From the NCBI GenBank assembly GCA_942492905.1, contig OW818657.1:4526001-4590000 (forward strand): a stretch of 64,000 nt of DNA, in the 5' to 3' direction. The stretch is from CAIZWU01 sp942492905. Its GTDB lineage: Bacteria; Verrucomicrobiota; Verrucomicrobiia; Verrucomicrobiales; V1-33. The position numbers and the translations under genes were made by a program. Of the stretch, positions 25,753-33,697 are shown piece by piece. The notes below the pieces were generated by a model that was given only the letters and a program-made list of their open reading frames with translations, had not been told where the DNA came from and did no database searches. How positions within the stretch are numbered: position 1 is the stretch's first letter; every line of letters begins with the position of its first letter.

Positions 25753-26781
25753 ATGATCTTCCTTCCCTGTATCCGGGTTCTCACCACCGCCGCGACCGCG
25801 AGTCTTTTGCTGGCCTGTTCCGCCCCGGCCCGCCCGGCCCTGCCCCCCAGTGGCTGGACGATCGAGAAAAAGGCGGAACGCTGGAAGCTGGAAGGATTCG
25901 AGGGCAACCTTGATCTGAGCGGTATCGCTTCCGTGGATGGCAAAAATGTCCTGATCGGCAGCGACGAACTGATCGCCGCCCAGCCCGGCCTGATCGACAA
26001 GGCCGCCAATCTGATCAAAGCCGGCGAGCTCATCCCGCTGATGGCCAATCCTTCCGGGAAGAAAATGGAAATCGACATCGAGGGCATCGCCGCTTCCCCG
26101 GCCGATCATTGTTATTTCGTGACGGGTTCCCACGGCGTCGGGAAAAAGCAGGGCGATTTTGATGCGGCCCGCGCCTCCGTTTTCAAAGTGCCCTGCGATC
26201 CTGCGACTGGAGCCATCCTGCCGGCCGGCATCCAGCGGGTCAGCCTGATGCCCTGGCTGGATCAAAGCGAGGCCTTCCGCGAATATGTTAAAAAACCGCT
26301 GCAACTGAACGGCTTCAACATCGAAGGGCTCGCCTTCCGCGACGGAAAACTCTACTTCGGCGTGCGCGGGCCCAATGTTCAGGGCAACACTTTTGTGATC
26401 GAAACAACCCCGGCCTCCCTGTTTGGCGGGGCTCCGCCGGAGTGCAAGGTCCATCCTTTGCCGGTAGGTGAGGCCCGCGGCATCCGGGAACTGGCCGCCG
26501 TGCGTGACGGCTTCATCATCATCACCGGCAATGCCAGCGCCGAGGCCACCAAAAAATTCCCCGTCTCCCAAACCCGGCTGGCCGACAAAGTTTTCGATGT
26601 GTTTCTCTGGAAACCCGGTCAGGAACCCGCGCTGTTCTCCATCGGCGTTCTCCCCCGCCCTCTCGAGAAAGCCGAGGGTATTCTGGTGCTGGAAGATGCC
26701 CCGGCCCATGTCGACCTGCTGGTGCTTTTTGATGGAGCCCCGGACGGTGGACCGCAGACTTACCGTCTCACCCGCCCCTGA
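25753..26781 (+). CDS. DUF3616-type secreted lipoprotein
   Basis: A 342-residue protein with a lipoprotein signal (SLLLACSAP, Cys at about 22). The body reads as a beta-propeller-like repeat protein: LSGIASVDGKNVLIGSDE, IEGIAASPADHCYFVTGSHG, NIEGLAFRDGKLYFGVRGP and RELAAVRDGFIIITGNA mark successive blades. This layout matches DUF3616, whose biochemical role is unknown. It sits 15 bp upstream of a sixA-like gene and likely heads the DUF3616-sixA-pdeM operon. Confidence 0.75.
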   Translation: MIFLPCIRVLTTAATASLLLACSAPARPALPPSGWTIEKKAERWKLEGFEGNLDLSGIASVDGKNVLIGSDELIAAQPGLIDKAANLIKAGELIPLMANPSGKKMEIDIEGIAASPADHCYFVTGSHGVGKKQGDFDAARASVFKVPCDPATGAILPAGIQRVSLMPWLDQSEAFREYVKKPLQLNGFNIEGLAFRDGKLYFGVRGPNVQGNTFVIETTPASLFGGAPPECKVHPLPVGEARGIRELAAVRDGFIIITGNASAEATKKFPVSQTRLADKVFDVFLWKPGQEPALFSIGVLPRPLEKAEGILVLEDAPAHVDLLVLFDGAPDGGPQTYRLTRP

Positions 26782-26796
26782 CCCTCAGGCACTCCC

Positions 26797-27315
26797 ATGA
26801 AAAGACTAACCCTGATCCGTCATGCCAAATCGAGTCATAATCTCCCGCTGGTTCAGGACTTCCACCGGCCCCTCAATGCCCGGGGCCTGCGTGATGCTCC
26901 CCTGATCGGAAAGCATTTAAAAAAGGCCCACCATTTCGCGCCCGATTGCCTGATCACCAGCCCAGCCGAGCGGGCCCGGACCACCGCCTCCCTGATTGCC
27001 GGCGAAATCGGCTTTCCCGCGAAGGAATTGCAGGAAGAACCCCGCATCTATGAGGCACCCCTGCGCGACCTCACTGCCGTCGTACGCCAGCTTCCAGACA
27101 CCATCCAGCACGCGGTCCTGGTGGGTCACAATCCCGGATTGGAACTCCTCGCCAACTGGCTCTGCGGCCCGCAGACCATCACCCGTCTGCGCACCGGCGG
27201 CGTGGTGATGATGGAATTGACCATCGGATCGTGGTCCGAAGCAGACCCAGGCTGCGGGTCGCTGCTGACTTATTTTTACCCTGCCCAGATCGGCGGGGGC
27301 AAGGAAGCCGTATGA
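26797..27315 (+). CDS. sixA: SixA-like phosphohistidine phosphatase
   Basis: A 172-residue histidine phosphatase. The catalytic motif is LIRHAKS at the N-terminus (His9), and the second His lies in VLVGHNPGLELL. The small size and the RARTTASLIAGEIGF segment fit SixA, which removes phosphate from phosphohistidine proteins such as kinase Hpt domains or PTS proteins. The PTS locus 3 kb away contains phosphohistidine carriers and is a possible target, but this is speculation. The stop overlaps the pdeM start as ATGA. Confidence 0.85.
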   Translation: MKRLTLIRHAKSSHNLPLVQDFHRPLNARGLRDAPLIGKHLKKAHHFAPDCLITSPAERARTTASLIAGEIGFPAKELQEEPRIYEAPLRDLTAVVRQLPDTIQHAVLVGHNPGLELLANWLCGPQTITRLRTGGVVMMELTIGSWSEADPGCGSLLTYFYPAQIGGGKEAV

Positions 27316-28067
27316 CCCATCCGGCGGCCTTGATCCTGGGCGGGCAAACCCTGCAACTGCTTCCGGAACGCTGTGCCTTTTGGCAGGAAGCCGGGGTCCT
27401 GCTGCTGGCGGATCTGCACCTCGGCAAAGCCGCGCACCTGCGGCATCACGGCATGGCCATTCCCGAAGGTCATACCGCCGATGATCTCACACGGCTCTCC
27501 CGCGTGCTGCACCGCACTCAGGCACGCGAAGTTATCATCTGCGGCGATTTTTTCCACGCCCCCACTGCCCAGTCCCCCGCCGTCCTCGAATTGGTGGAAC
27601 AATGGCGGGCCTCCCATCCGGAAGTGCATGTCTCGCTGGTCACCGGGAATCATGACCGGGGCCGCGCCCTGCCCCCGCCACGCTGCGGGATCGAACTGGC
27701 CGGCCCCTCCGTGTGGCGCGCGCCCTTCCATCTGATCCACGATCCCGCTGAAGCCTCCGGCAACGGCTTCACCATCAGCGGCCATCTGCACCCTCTGGTG
27801 GCGCTTTCAGGCAGCCATGGACGGGCCTTGCGCGCGCCCTGCTTCTGGTGGCAGGCCAGCCGGTCCTGCTTTGTCCTGCCAGGATTTGGCAGCTTCACGG
27901 CGGGTGTCGCCATTCAACCGGGCCTTGCCGACACCCTGCACGTGATCAGTGGGGACACTGTCGTGCCGGTGCCCGTCGCCCTTTGCCGGAAAACTCCGCC
28001 CAAACACCGGTCTTCTATCGGTTATTCAAAACAGGCATCCGCGCCGCCGCTTCCGGATGGGGAATGA
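27312..28067 (+). CDS. pdeM: Ligase-associated DNA damage response endonuclease PdeM-type metallophosphoesterase
   Basis: A 251-residue calcineurin-like phosphoesterase with all metal motifs: LLLADLHLGK, ICGDFFHA, VTGNHDRG and SGHLHP. The HLRHHGMAIPEGHTADDLTRL segment after the first motif is diagnostic of PdeM, which in other bacteria sits with a DNA ligase, an Lhr-type helicase and an exonuclease. None of those partners is in this window. The ATG at 27312 overlaps the sixA stop. Its last 53 bp overlap the end of the convergent transglutaminase gene. Confidence 0.85.
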   Translation: MTHPAALILGGQTLQLLPERCAFWQEAGVLLLADLHLGKAAHLRHHGMAIPEGHTADDLTRLSRVLHRTQAREVIICGDFFHAPTAQSPAVLELVEQWRASHPEVHVSLVTGNHDRGRALPPPRCGIELAGPSVWRAPFHLIHDPAEASGNGFTISGHLHPLVALSGSHGRALRAPCFWWQASRSCFVLPGFGSFTAGVAIQPGLADTLHVISGDTVVPVPVALCRKTPPKHRSSIGYSKQASAPPLPDGE

Positions 28068-28926
28068 CATCCACCATCACCTTGGGCTGCTGTCCGCCGC
28101 CGCCGAAGGTCACCCCGCGCAGCGGTGACACATCGGAAAAGTCCCGGCCCCGGGCCAGGCGCAGATGACGCGGTCCGGGAATACAGTTGTTGGTCGGATC
28201 AAAATCCACCCACCCGGTCCTTGGGCAGTAGACCGAAATCCAGGCGTGGGACGCATCCGCCCCCACCAGGCGCGGTTTCCCGGGCGGAGGTGCCGTCTCA
28301 AGATAACCACTCACATACCGCACCGCCAATCCCAGCGACCGCAGGCAGGCAATGGCAAGGTGCGCAAAATCCTGACAAACTCCCCGCCTTTTTTTCAGCA
28401 CCGTCTCCACCGGCGTGGAAACCGTCGTTGCCGTGGGATCAAACTTGAAATCCCGGAAGATCCGGCCCGTCAAGTCCCGGGCAGCCGACAACAGCGGACA
28501 CCCCGGCGTGAAGCTCAGCCGCGCATAATCGGCCAGGGCATCGCTCACCGGCACCTGCAGGGTGGGAAACCGGAACGGCTGCGCCTCGAGGTGCACCGCC
28601 GCCGAATCCTCGGCCAGCAGGTCCACCACTTCCTCCCACGGCGGCGACGCCTCCAGATCCGTCACCACCCCATCCGAAGTCTCCACCACACTCACCGCCT
28701 CCACCGTCAATTTCCCATAAGCCGCCTGCTGGGCAAAAAACGTAAAGGCATTCCCGAACGCATCCACCCGCTCCACCCGCACTCCCGGCACCGGATCGAT
28801 CGTCAGTTCATGGCTCAGGCACTGCTGCCCGGCATCCTGCAAAGGCCGCAGCCGCGCCAGATGATGCGATTCCGCCACCTTATCCGGATAATCATAAACC
28901 GTGCGATGCCTGACCAGATACTGCAT
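28015..28926 (-). CDS. Transglutaminase-like domain protein
   Basis: A 303-residue protein. The N-terminal beta domain starts with the typical YLVRHRTVYDYPDKVAESHHLARLRP, then the papain-like core supplies Cys in GVCQDFAHL, His in DASHAWISVY and Asp in WVDFDPTNN. Proteins with this layout are predicted cytoplasmic peptidases or amidases rather than true crosslinkers. The ATG at 28926 matches the family start; in-frame codons upstream to 28995 are not conserved. Its 3' end overlaps pdeM in antiparallel orientation. Confidence 0.88.
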   Translation of the reverse strand: MQYLVRHRTVYDYPDKVAESHHLARLRPLQDAGQQCLSHELTIDPVPGVRVERVDAFGNAFTFFAQQAAYGKLTVEAVSVVETSDGVVTDLEASPPWEEVVDLLAEDSAAVHLEAQPFRFPTLQVPVSDALADYARLSFTPGCPLLSAARDLTGRIFRDFKFDPTATTVSTPVETVLKKRRGVCQDFAHLAIACLRSLGLAVRYVSGYLETAPPPGKPRLVGADASHAWISVYCPRTGWVDFDPTNNCIPGPRHLRLARGRDFSDVSPLRGVTFGGGGQQPKVMVDVIPHPEAAARMPVLNNR

Positions 28927-29013
28927 CCTCCACCCTGCACCAACCCTGTCCTGCTTAAAGGCGAAAAACTCACCGGGAGACACGCTGCATGGCATCCGGT
29001 TTTTCCCTTAAAG

Positions 29014-30012
29014 TCAGTAGACGCCTCCCCCCCGCCGGCTGGAACCCCGTTCGATGAGTTCGCCCTGCAGGACAATTTCGCTGACGGCACGGGTGGGATC
29101 AGCGATGCGCTTCATCAACAACTCCGCGGAAGCTTCGCCGATGGCGCTGGCGGGCTGACGGATCACTGTCACCGGTGGGTCCACGAATCCGGCCCACGAC
29201 GGATCATCGAAGCAGGCGAACCCCATCTGATCAGGCATTCTCAAACCGCTTTCCCGCAAGGCCTGATAAGCCCCGGTGGCCAGCAGGGCGCTGCTGCAGA
29301 GGACCGCATCCACCGCAGGCCGGAGTTCCAGAATTTCCTGCATCAGACGGCGCCCTTCCACCTCAAAGGCGGGGGCCTGATGGACTCCCTGCATCCGGTC
29401 CTCCATCCCCTCGAACGCCGCCTTGAACCCGGCAATACGTCCACCGGCTGTGTAGCTTTTTGCACCAAAAACCCCGGCGATGTTCCTGTAGCCCCCCTCG
29501 ATCAGGGTCCGGGTGAGACGGAACGCGGCATCTTCATTGTCGATCACCACGGAGTCCATTTGGGCTTTGGGAAATTTCCTGTCAAACAGGGCCAGCGGCG
29601 GAAATTTCGACAAATCGAGGGATTTGGCGATCGACCGGGTGGGTGAGAGCAGAATGCCCGCGACTTTTTCCTCCTCCATCAATTGCAGATAGTTCGCCTC
29701 TTTCGCCGGATCCTCGTCGGCATTGCAGATCAGCACGCTGTAGCCGTGGCGGATCGCGACATACTCCACCGCGCGGCTGATTTCGCTGAAAAACGGATTG
29801 CAGATATCCGACAGGATGAGCCCGATCACCCGCGATTTGGCCGCCCGCAGACTGCGTGCTACCCGGTTTGGCCGGTAACCCAGGGCCTTCACCGCCTCCT
29901 CCACTTTCCGCCGGGTGTCGTCACCGATATACCCTTTTCCCGCCAGCACGCGGGAAACCGTGGCGATGGAACAACCCGCCCGGAGGGCAACGTCTTTGAT
30001 GGAAAGTGACAT
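29014..30012 (-). CDS. LacI-family transcriptional regulator of the fru locus
   Basis: A 332-residue LacI/GalR protein. The helix-turn-helix is at about 4-24 (IKDVALRAGCSIATVSRVL) with the hinge helix NRVARSLRAAKS, followed by the two-lobed sugar-binding domain (VIGLILSDICNPFFSEI to the C-terminus). It is divergent from the fructose PTS genes and two LacI-type operators lie between them: a perfect one at 30171-30188 and a degenerate one at 30014-30031, which touches its own leader. It therefore probably represses the PTS operon and itself; the effector would be a fructose phosphate, by analogy with FruR/Cra. Confidence 0.92.
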   Translation of the reverse strand: MSLSIKDVALRAGCSIATVSRVLAGKGYIGDDTRRKVEEAVKALGYRPNRVARSLRAAKSRVIGLILSDICNPFFSEISRAVEYVAIRHGYSVLICNADEDPAKEANYLQLMEEEKVAGILLSPTRSIAKSLDLSKFPPLALFDRKFPKAQMDSVVIDNEDAAFRLTRTLIEGGYRNIAGVFGAKSYTAGGRIAGFKAAFEGMEDRMQGVHQAPAFEVEGRRLMQEILELRPAVDAVLCSSALLATGAYQALRESGLRMPDQMGFACFDDPSWAGFVDPPVTVIRQPASAIGEASAELLMKRIADPTRAVSEIVLQGELIERGSSRRGGGVY

Positions 30013-30013
30013 A

Positions 30014-30031
30014 TCTGGTATCGTTTACATA
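30014..30031. promoter_or_regulatory. Degenerate LacI-type operator at the regulator gene
   Basis: Aligned at the central CG, this site matches the perfect operator at 13 of 18 positions. The right half CGTTTACA is intact and the left half is degraded. It lies two bases upstream of the regulator start codon, where binding would block translation initiation or transcription. Confidence 0.6.
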
Positions 30032-30158
30032 AATTCACCCCTTGAAAGGCTTAATTTAAAAATATTCGCGGAAAAATTCCAACGCCTTAAGCCGCTAATT
30101 TAACGGGGAAATCCAGCCGAACTCCGGAAGTTTTCCGCCGCGACGGAAAATTTAAGGA

Positions 30159-30187
30159 TTGACGTTGCGATGTGTAAACGTTTACAC
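30159..30187 (+). promoter_or_regulatory. Candidate promoter of the PTS operon
   Basis: TTGACG at 30159-30164, 17-bp spacer and TTACAC at 30182-30187. The perfect operator overlaps the spacer and -10 box, which fits repression by steric block. The region upstream is A+T rich. Confidence 0.5.
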
Positions 30188-30188
30188 A
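30171..30188. promoter_or_regulatory. Perfect LacI-family operator
   Basis: TGTGTAAACGTTTACACA is an 18-bp perfect palindrome with the central CG step typical of LacI/GalR operators. It lies 57 bp upstream of the first PTS gene and overlaps its likely promoter. Confidence 0.88.
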
Positions 30189-30245
30189 AATTTAATTCCA
30201 AAAGCCATTCCGGCTTCCCTAAAACCCGCCACCCAACTCACTCCC

Positions 30246-32717
30246 ATGCCCGCGATGACCCTCACAGACATCCGCCTCGGAGCGGCCTGCGCCACCAAAG
30301 AGGAAGCCATCCGCACGGTGGGGGATCTGCTGCTGCAAAGTGGATCCATCGAACCGGAATACATCGATAGCATGCTCGCCCGCGAAAAGACTGCGACCAC
30401 TTATCTGGGCAACGGCCTCGCCATACCGCATGGCCGCCCGCAGGACGCTGGTCGCATTAAACAGACCCGCGTGGCGGTGGTGCAGATTCCCGACGGAGTT
30501 TCCTGGCAGGATGGCAAAACCGCCCACCTCGTGTTCGGCATCGCCGCCAGGTCGGATGAGCACATCGGCCTGCTCCGCCAGCTCACCGGAATCGTGGGAG
30601 ACGCAGCGCTGGCCCAGCGCCTCGCCCACACTACCGACCCTTCTGAAATCCTCGCGGCAGTGTCCCTTTCCTCCGACTCCAGCACGGAAGGCACGGAGGA
30701 AGCGGCCGATTTCATGGGCAGCGAGCTGGAAATAACCTTCAATAATCCACGCGGATTCCACCTCCGCCCCGCCGGGAAATTTGCCCGCGCTGTCCAAGCA
30801 TATCACGGAAAGGTCACCCTCGTCGTCAAGCGCCGCGAGATCGAACCCGACAGCCCGTCCCGTATTCTCGCCCTCGGCATTTCCGCGGGCGACACCATCC
30901 GCCTCCGGGTCCGCGGCGACGATGAAACCGATACCCTGTCATCCCTCGCGGCCCTGCTGGAGGAAATCAATAACGAACCCTTGGAGGAGACCGCTGAGGA
31001 AGGCCGTCCCGGCACCGCCTGGAATCCCGAACACGATTCCACCAACACGCTCAAAGGCACCATGGCCGCTCCCGGCCTGGCCCTGGCACCGACCTGGCGC
31101 TGGACGCCGGTCACCCTTGAAGACCGCAAGCGCGCCATCGGCGATACCGATTCCGAAATCGCCGCCCTCAGGGCTTCCATCATCGCCGCCAGCAAACAAC
31201 TGATCGCCCTCACCGAAGGCAGTCTCAATCCCGTCCAACGCGGCTTGTTTGAAGCCCACGCGTCGCTCGTGGAGGACGATGAGGTCCGGAAGGCCGCCGA
31301 AGCCCTGGTCCTCGAAGGGGACGACGCCCTCACCGCCTGGAAGGCTGTCATCGAATCCCGCGCTCAAAAAATCGCCGCCCTGGATGACGCCCTCCTCGCC
31401 CAGCGTGCCGACGACATCCGCGACGTCGGCCTGCGGGTGCAAAAGATCCTGCTTGGCGTTGATCTCGATCCTTTGGCCAGCGTTGCCGGGCCCGTCATCC
31501 TCATCGCCGACGATCTGGAACCTTCGCAGGCGGCCCAGCTCAAACCTGACAAGATCAAAGGCATCTGCCTGAAAAAAGGCAGTCCCAACGCCCACGCCGC
31601 CATCGTTTCCCGTTCTCTCGGCATCCCCATGCTGGTGGCCATCGGTGCCCCGTTGGACGCCTTGGCCGTTGGCGAAACGGTTATTCTTGATGCCTCCGGC
31701 GGCCGCCTGATCCTCCAGCCAGGCGAAGCCGATATCGCCTCCGCGAAAGTCGCGATCGATGAAGTCGGAGCCCAGCGCAACCTCGACTGGGAGCAACGCT
31801 TCGAGCCCGCCCTCCTGCGCGACGGCCACCGCGTCGAGGTCGTTGCCAACATCGGCCAAACCTCGGAAGCCCACACCGTTATCAACTCCGGCGCGGAGGG
31901 TGTCGGCCTGCTGCGCACCGAATTCCTCTTCCTCGACCGCGAGCACGCGCCGGATGAGGAAGAACAATATCAGGCGTTGCGGGAAATGATCGGGGCGCTC
32001 CAAGGCCTGCCCATGATTGTCCGCACCATGGACATCGGCGGTGACAAGCCGGTGTCCTATCTTGGCCTCAGCGAGCTGGACCTCTCCTTTCTCGGCCTCC
32101 GCGGGTTCCGCCTCAGCATGGCCCGCCCGGACCTCGCGACGACCCAACTCCGCGCCATTTTCCGCGCCGCCGAACATGGCCCCATCCGCCTGATGTTCCC
32201 CATGATTTCCACGCCCAACGACTTCCGCCGGGCCCGCGAGATGACCGAAAAAGTCCGCCGCGAAACCGGCGGGAAACCCGTGGAGCTCGGCGTCATGATC
32301 GAGGTTCCCTCCGCCGTCACCATGGCTCCAGAGCTGGCGGAAATGGCGGATTTCTTCTCCATCGGCACCAATGATCTAACGCAATACACCCTTGCGATGG
32401 ACCGCACCCATCCGCTGCTGGCCCGCCGCGCCGACAGCCTGCATCCCGCTGTCCTGCGCCTGATCCGCGACACCGTGACGGCGGCCCACAACAAGGGAAA
32501 ATGGGTCGGCGTCTGCGGTGGCCTCGCCGCCGATCCGCTGGGTGCATTGATCCTCACCGGACTGGGGGTGGACGAGCTGAGCATGCCTCCCGCCATCGTT
32601 CCCCAGATCAAAGCCCTGCTCCGCCGCGAAACTTTGTCGCATCTCACCGGACTTGCCCAAAAAGCCCTCAACCAGCGCGATGCCCGCGCCGTCCGCGCCC
32701 TCCGTCCGGCCAACTAG
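30246..32717 (+). CDS. Multiphosphoryl transfer protein: EIIA(Fru)-HPr-EI fusion
   Basis: An 823-residue fusion carrying three PTS parts in series. The EIIA type-2 domain has its phospho-His in AIPHGRP (about His62). HPr has GFHLRPAG (about His172) and retains a Ser in the SPSRI position that is regulatory in other HPr proteins. Enzyme I has its phospho-His in GSPNAHAAIVSRS (about His450), then GVGLLRTEFLFL and the PEP-binding C-terminal domain with IGTNDLTQYTLAMDR. It passes phosphate from PEP to the fructose permease without separate general PTS proteins. The start ATG at 30246 precedes the conserved TLTDIRLGAAC; a second ATG at 30255 is possible. First gene of the operon with fruK and fruA. 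Confidence 0.93.
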   Translation: MPAMTLTDIRLGAACATKEEAIRTVGDLLLQSGSIEPEYIDSMLAREKTATTYLGNGLAIPHGRPQDAGRIKQTRVAVVQIPDGVSWQDGKTAHLVFGIAARSDEHIGLLRQLTGIVGDAALAQRLAHTTDPSEILAAVSLSSDSSTEGTEEAADFMGSELEITFNNPRGFHLRPAGKFARAVQAYHGKVTLVVKRREIEPDSPSRILALGISAGDTIRLRVRGDDETDTLSSLAALLEEINNEPLEETAEEGRPGTAWNPEHDSTNTLKGTMAAPGLALAPTWRWTPVTLEDRKRAIGDTDSEIAALRASIIAASKQLIALTEGSLNPVQRGLFEAHASLVEDDEVRKAAEALVLEGDDALTAWKAVIESRAQKIAALDDALLAQRADDIRDVGLRVQKILLGVDLDPLASVAGPVILIADDLEPSQAAQLKPDKIKGICLKKGSPNAHAAIVSRSLGIPMLVAIGAPLDALAVGETVILDASGGRLILQPGEADIASAKVAIDEVGAQRNLDWEQRFEPALLRDGHRVEVVANIGQTSEAHTVINSGAEGVGLLRTEFLFLDREHAPDEEEQYQALREMIGALQGLPMIVRTMDIGGDKPVSYLGLSELDLSFLGLRGFRLSMARPDLATTQLRAIFRAAEHGPIRLMFPMISTPNDFRRAREMTEKVRRETGGKPVELGVMIEVPSAVTMAPELAEMADFFSIGTNDLTQYTLAMDRTHPLLARRADSLHPAVLRLIRDTVTAAHNKGKWVGVCGGLAADPLGALILTGLGVDELSMPPAIVPQIKALLRRETLSHLTGLAQKALNQRDARAVRALRPAN

Positions 32718-32724
32718 CACGACT

Positions 32725-33684
32725 ATGAATCCCACTTCCGACATCGTCACGATCACGCTCAATCCCGCGATCGACCAAACCATCTTCCTCGACCGGCTCA
32801 CCGTGGGCAAGGTCAACCGCACCGTGCGCCACTACTGTCAGGCCGGAGGAAAAGGCATCAACGTTTCCGCCATGCTGGGCGGCTTCGGCCTGCCCAGCAC
32901 GGCCACGGGTTTCCTCGGCAAGGAGAACCCGCAGGTGTTCAAGGATCTCTTCAAAAGCAGACTGATCCGCGATGAGTTCATCTGGATTCCCGGCGGGACC
33001 CGCACCGGCATCAAGATCGTCGATGAGGCCACCCGCGAAACCACTGACATCAATTTCCCCGGTCTGCTGCCAACCTTGGCGGAGTTGCAGCGGTTCGAGA
33101 AAAAGCTCCGTCAGCTCATCCTGCCCGACCGCTGGTTCGTGCTGGCTGGTAGCCTTCCCGCAGGCTTCAGCCCTGATTTCTTCGAGGAAATCCTCGCCCT
33201 GCTCAAGCGAGGTGGGGCAAAAGTCGCCGTCGACACCAGTGGCGAGGCCTTGAAAATCGCCATCGATGGAGGGGCTGATCTCATCAAACCCAACGAGCAC
33301 GAACTCGCCGAATATCTCGGACACGAGCTGCCGGATTTTGCCTCCCGCGTGGAAGCCGCCCGGAAGCTGCAGCGGGAAAAAGTGCCCCACGTCATCCTCT
33401 CGCTCGGCAGCGAGGGCGCGCTCTTCATCACTCCTGAAAAAGCCCTCATGGCTTCCGCCCCGCCGGTCAAGGTCGTCAGCACCGTCGGGGCTGGCGACTC
33501 CGTGCTGGCCGGTTACCTCGCGGGCCTGACCACCGGTCGCCCGCCCGCCGAACGCGCCAAGCTCGCCACGGTTTTCGCCTGGTGCGCCTTGGAAGACGTC
33601 CGCCGCCAACTGCCCGCCGCCGCAGAGATCACGAGGCGCCTGCCTAAAATCAAAGTGCAGCCGCTCTCCAAAATGCATTCCTGA
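32725..33684 (+). CDS. fruK: 1-phosphofructokinase
   Basis: A 319-residue PfkB-family sugar kinase. It starts at the conserved IVTITLNPAIDQTI, has the substrate motif GGKGINVS, and ends with the catalytic STVGAGDSVLAGYLAG, where Asp is the base. The order between the PTS phosphoryl carrier (8 bp upstream) and the EIIBC gene (13 bp downstream) is that of fruBKA loci. It converts fructose 1-phosphate, the product of FruA, to fructose 1,6-bisphosphate. I use ATG 32725, because upstream codons overlap the previous gene. Confidence 0.93.
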   Translation: MNPTSDIVTITLNPAIDQTIFLDRLTVGKVNRTVRHYCQAGGKGINVSAMLGGFGLPSTATGFLGKENPQVFKDLFKSRLIRDEFIWIPGGTRTGIKIVDEATRETTDINFPGLLPTLAELQRFEKKLRQLILPDRWFVLAGSLPAGFSPDFFEEILALLKRGGAKVAVDTSGEALKIAIDGGADLIKPNEHELAEYLGHELPDFASRVEAARKLQREKVPHVILSLGSEGALFITPEKALMASAPPVKVVSTVGAGDSVLAGYLAGLTTGRPPAERAKLATVFAWCALEDVRRQLPAAAEITRRLPKIKVQPLSKMHS

Positions 33685-33697
33685 CCTTTCCATCTTC

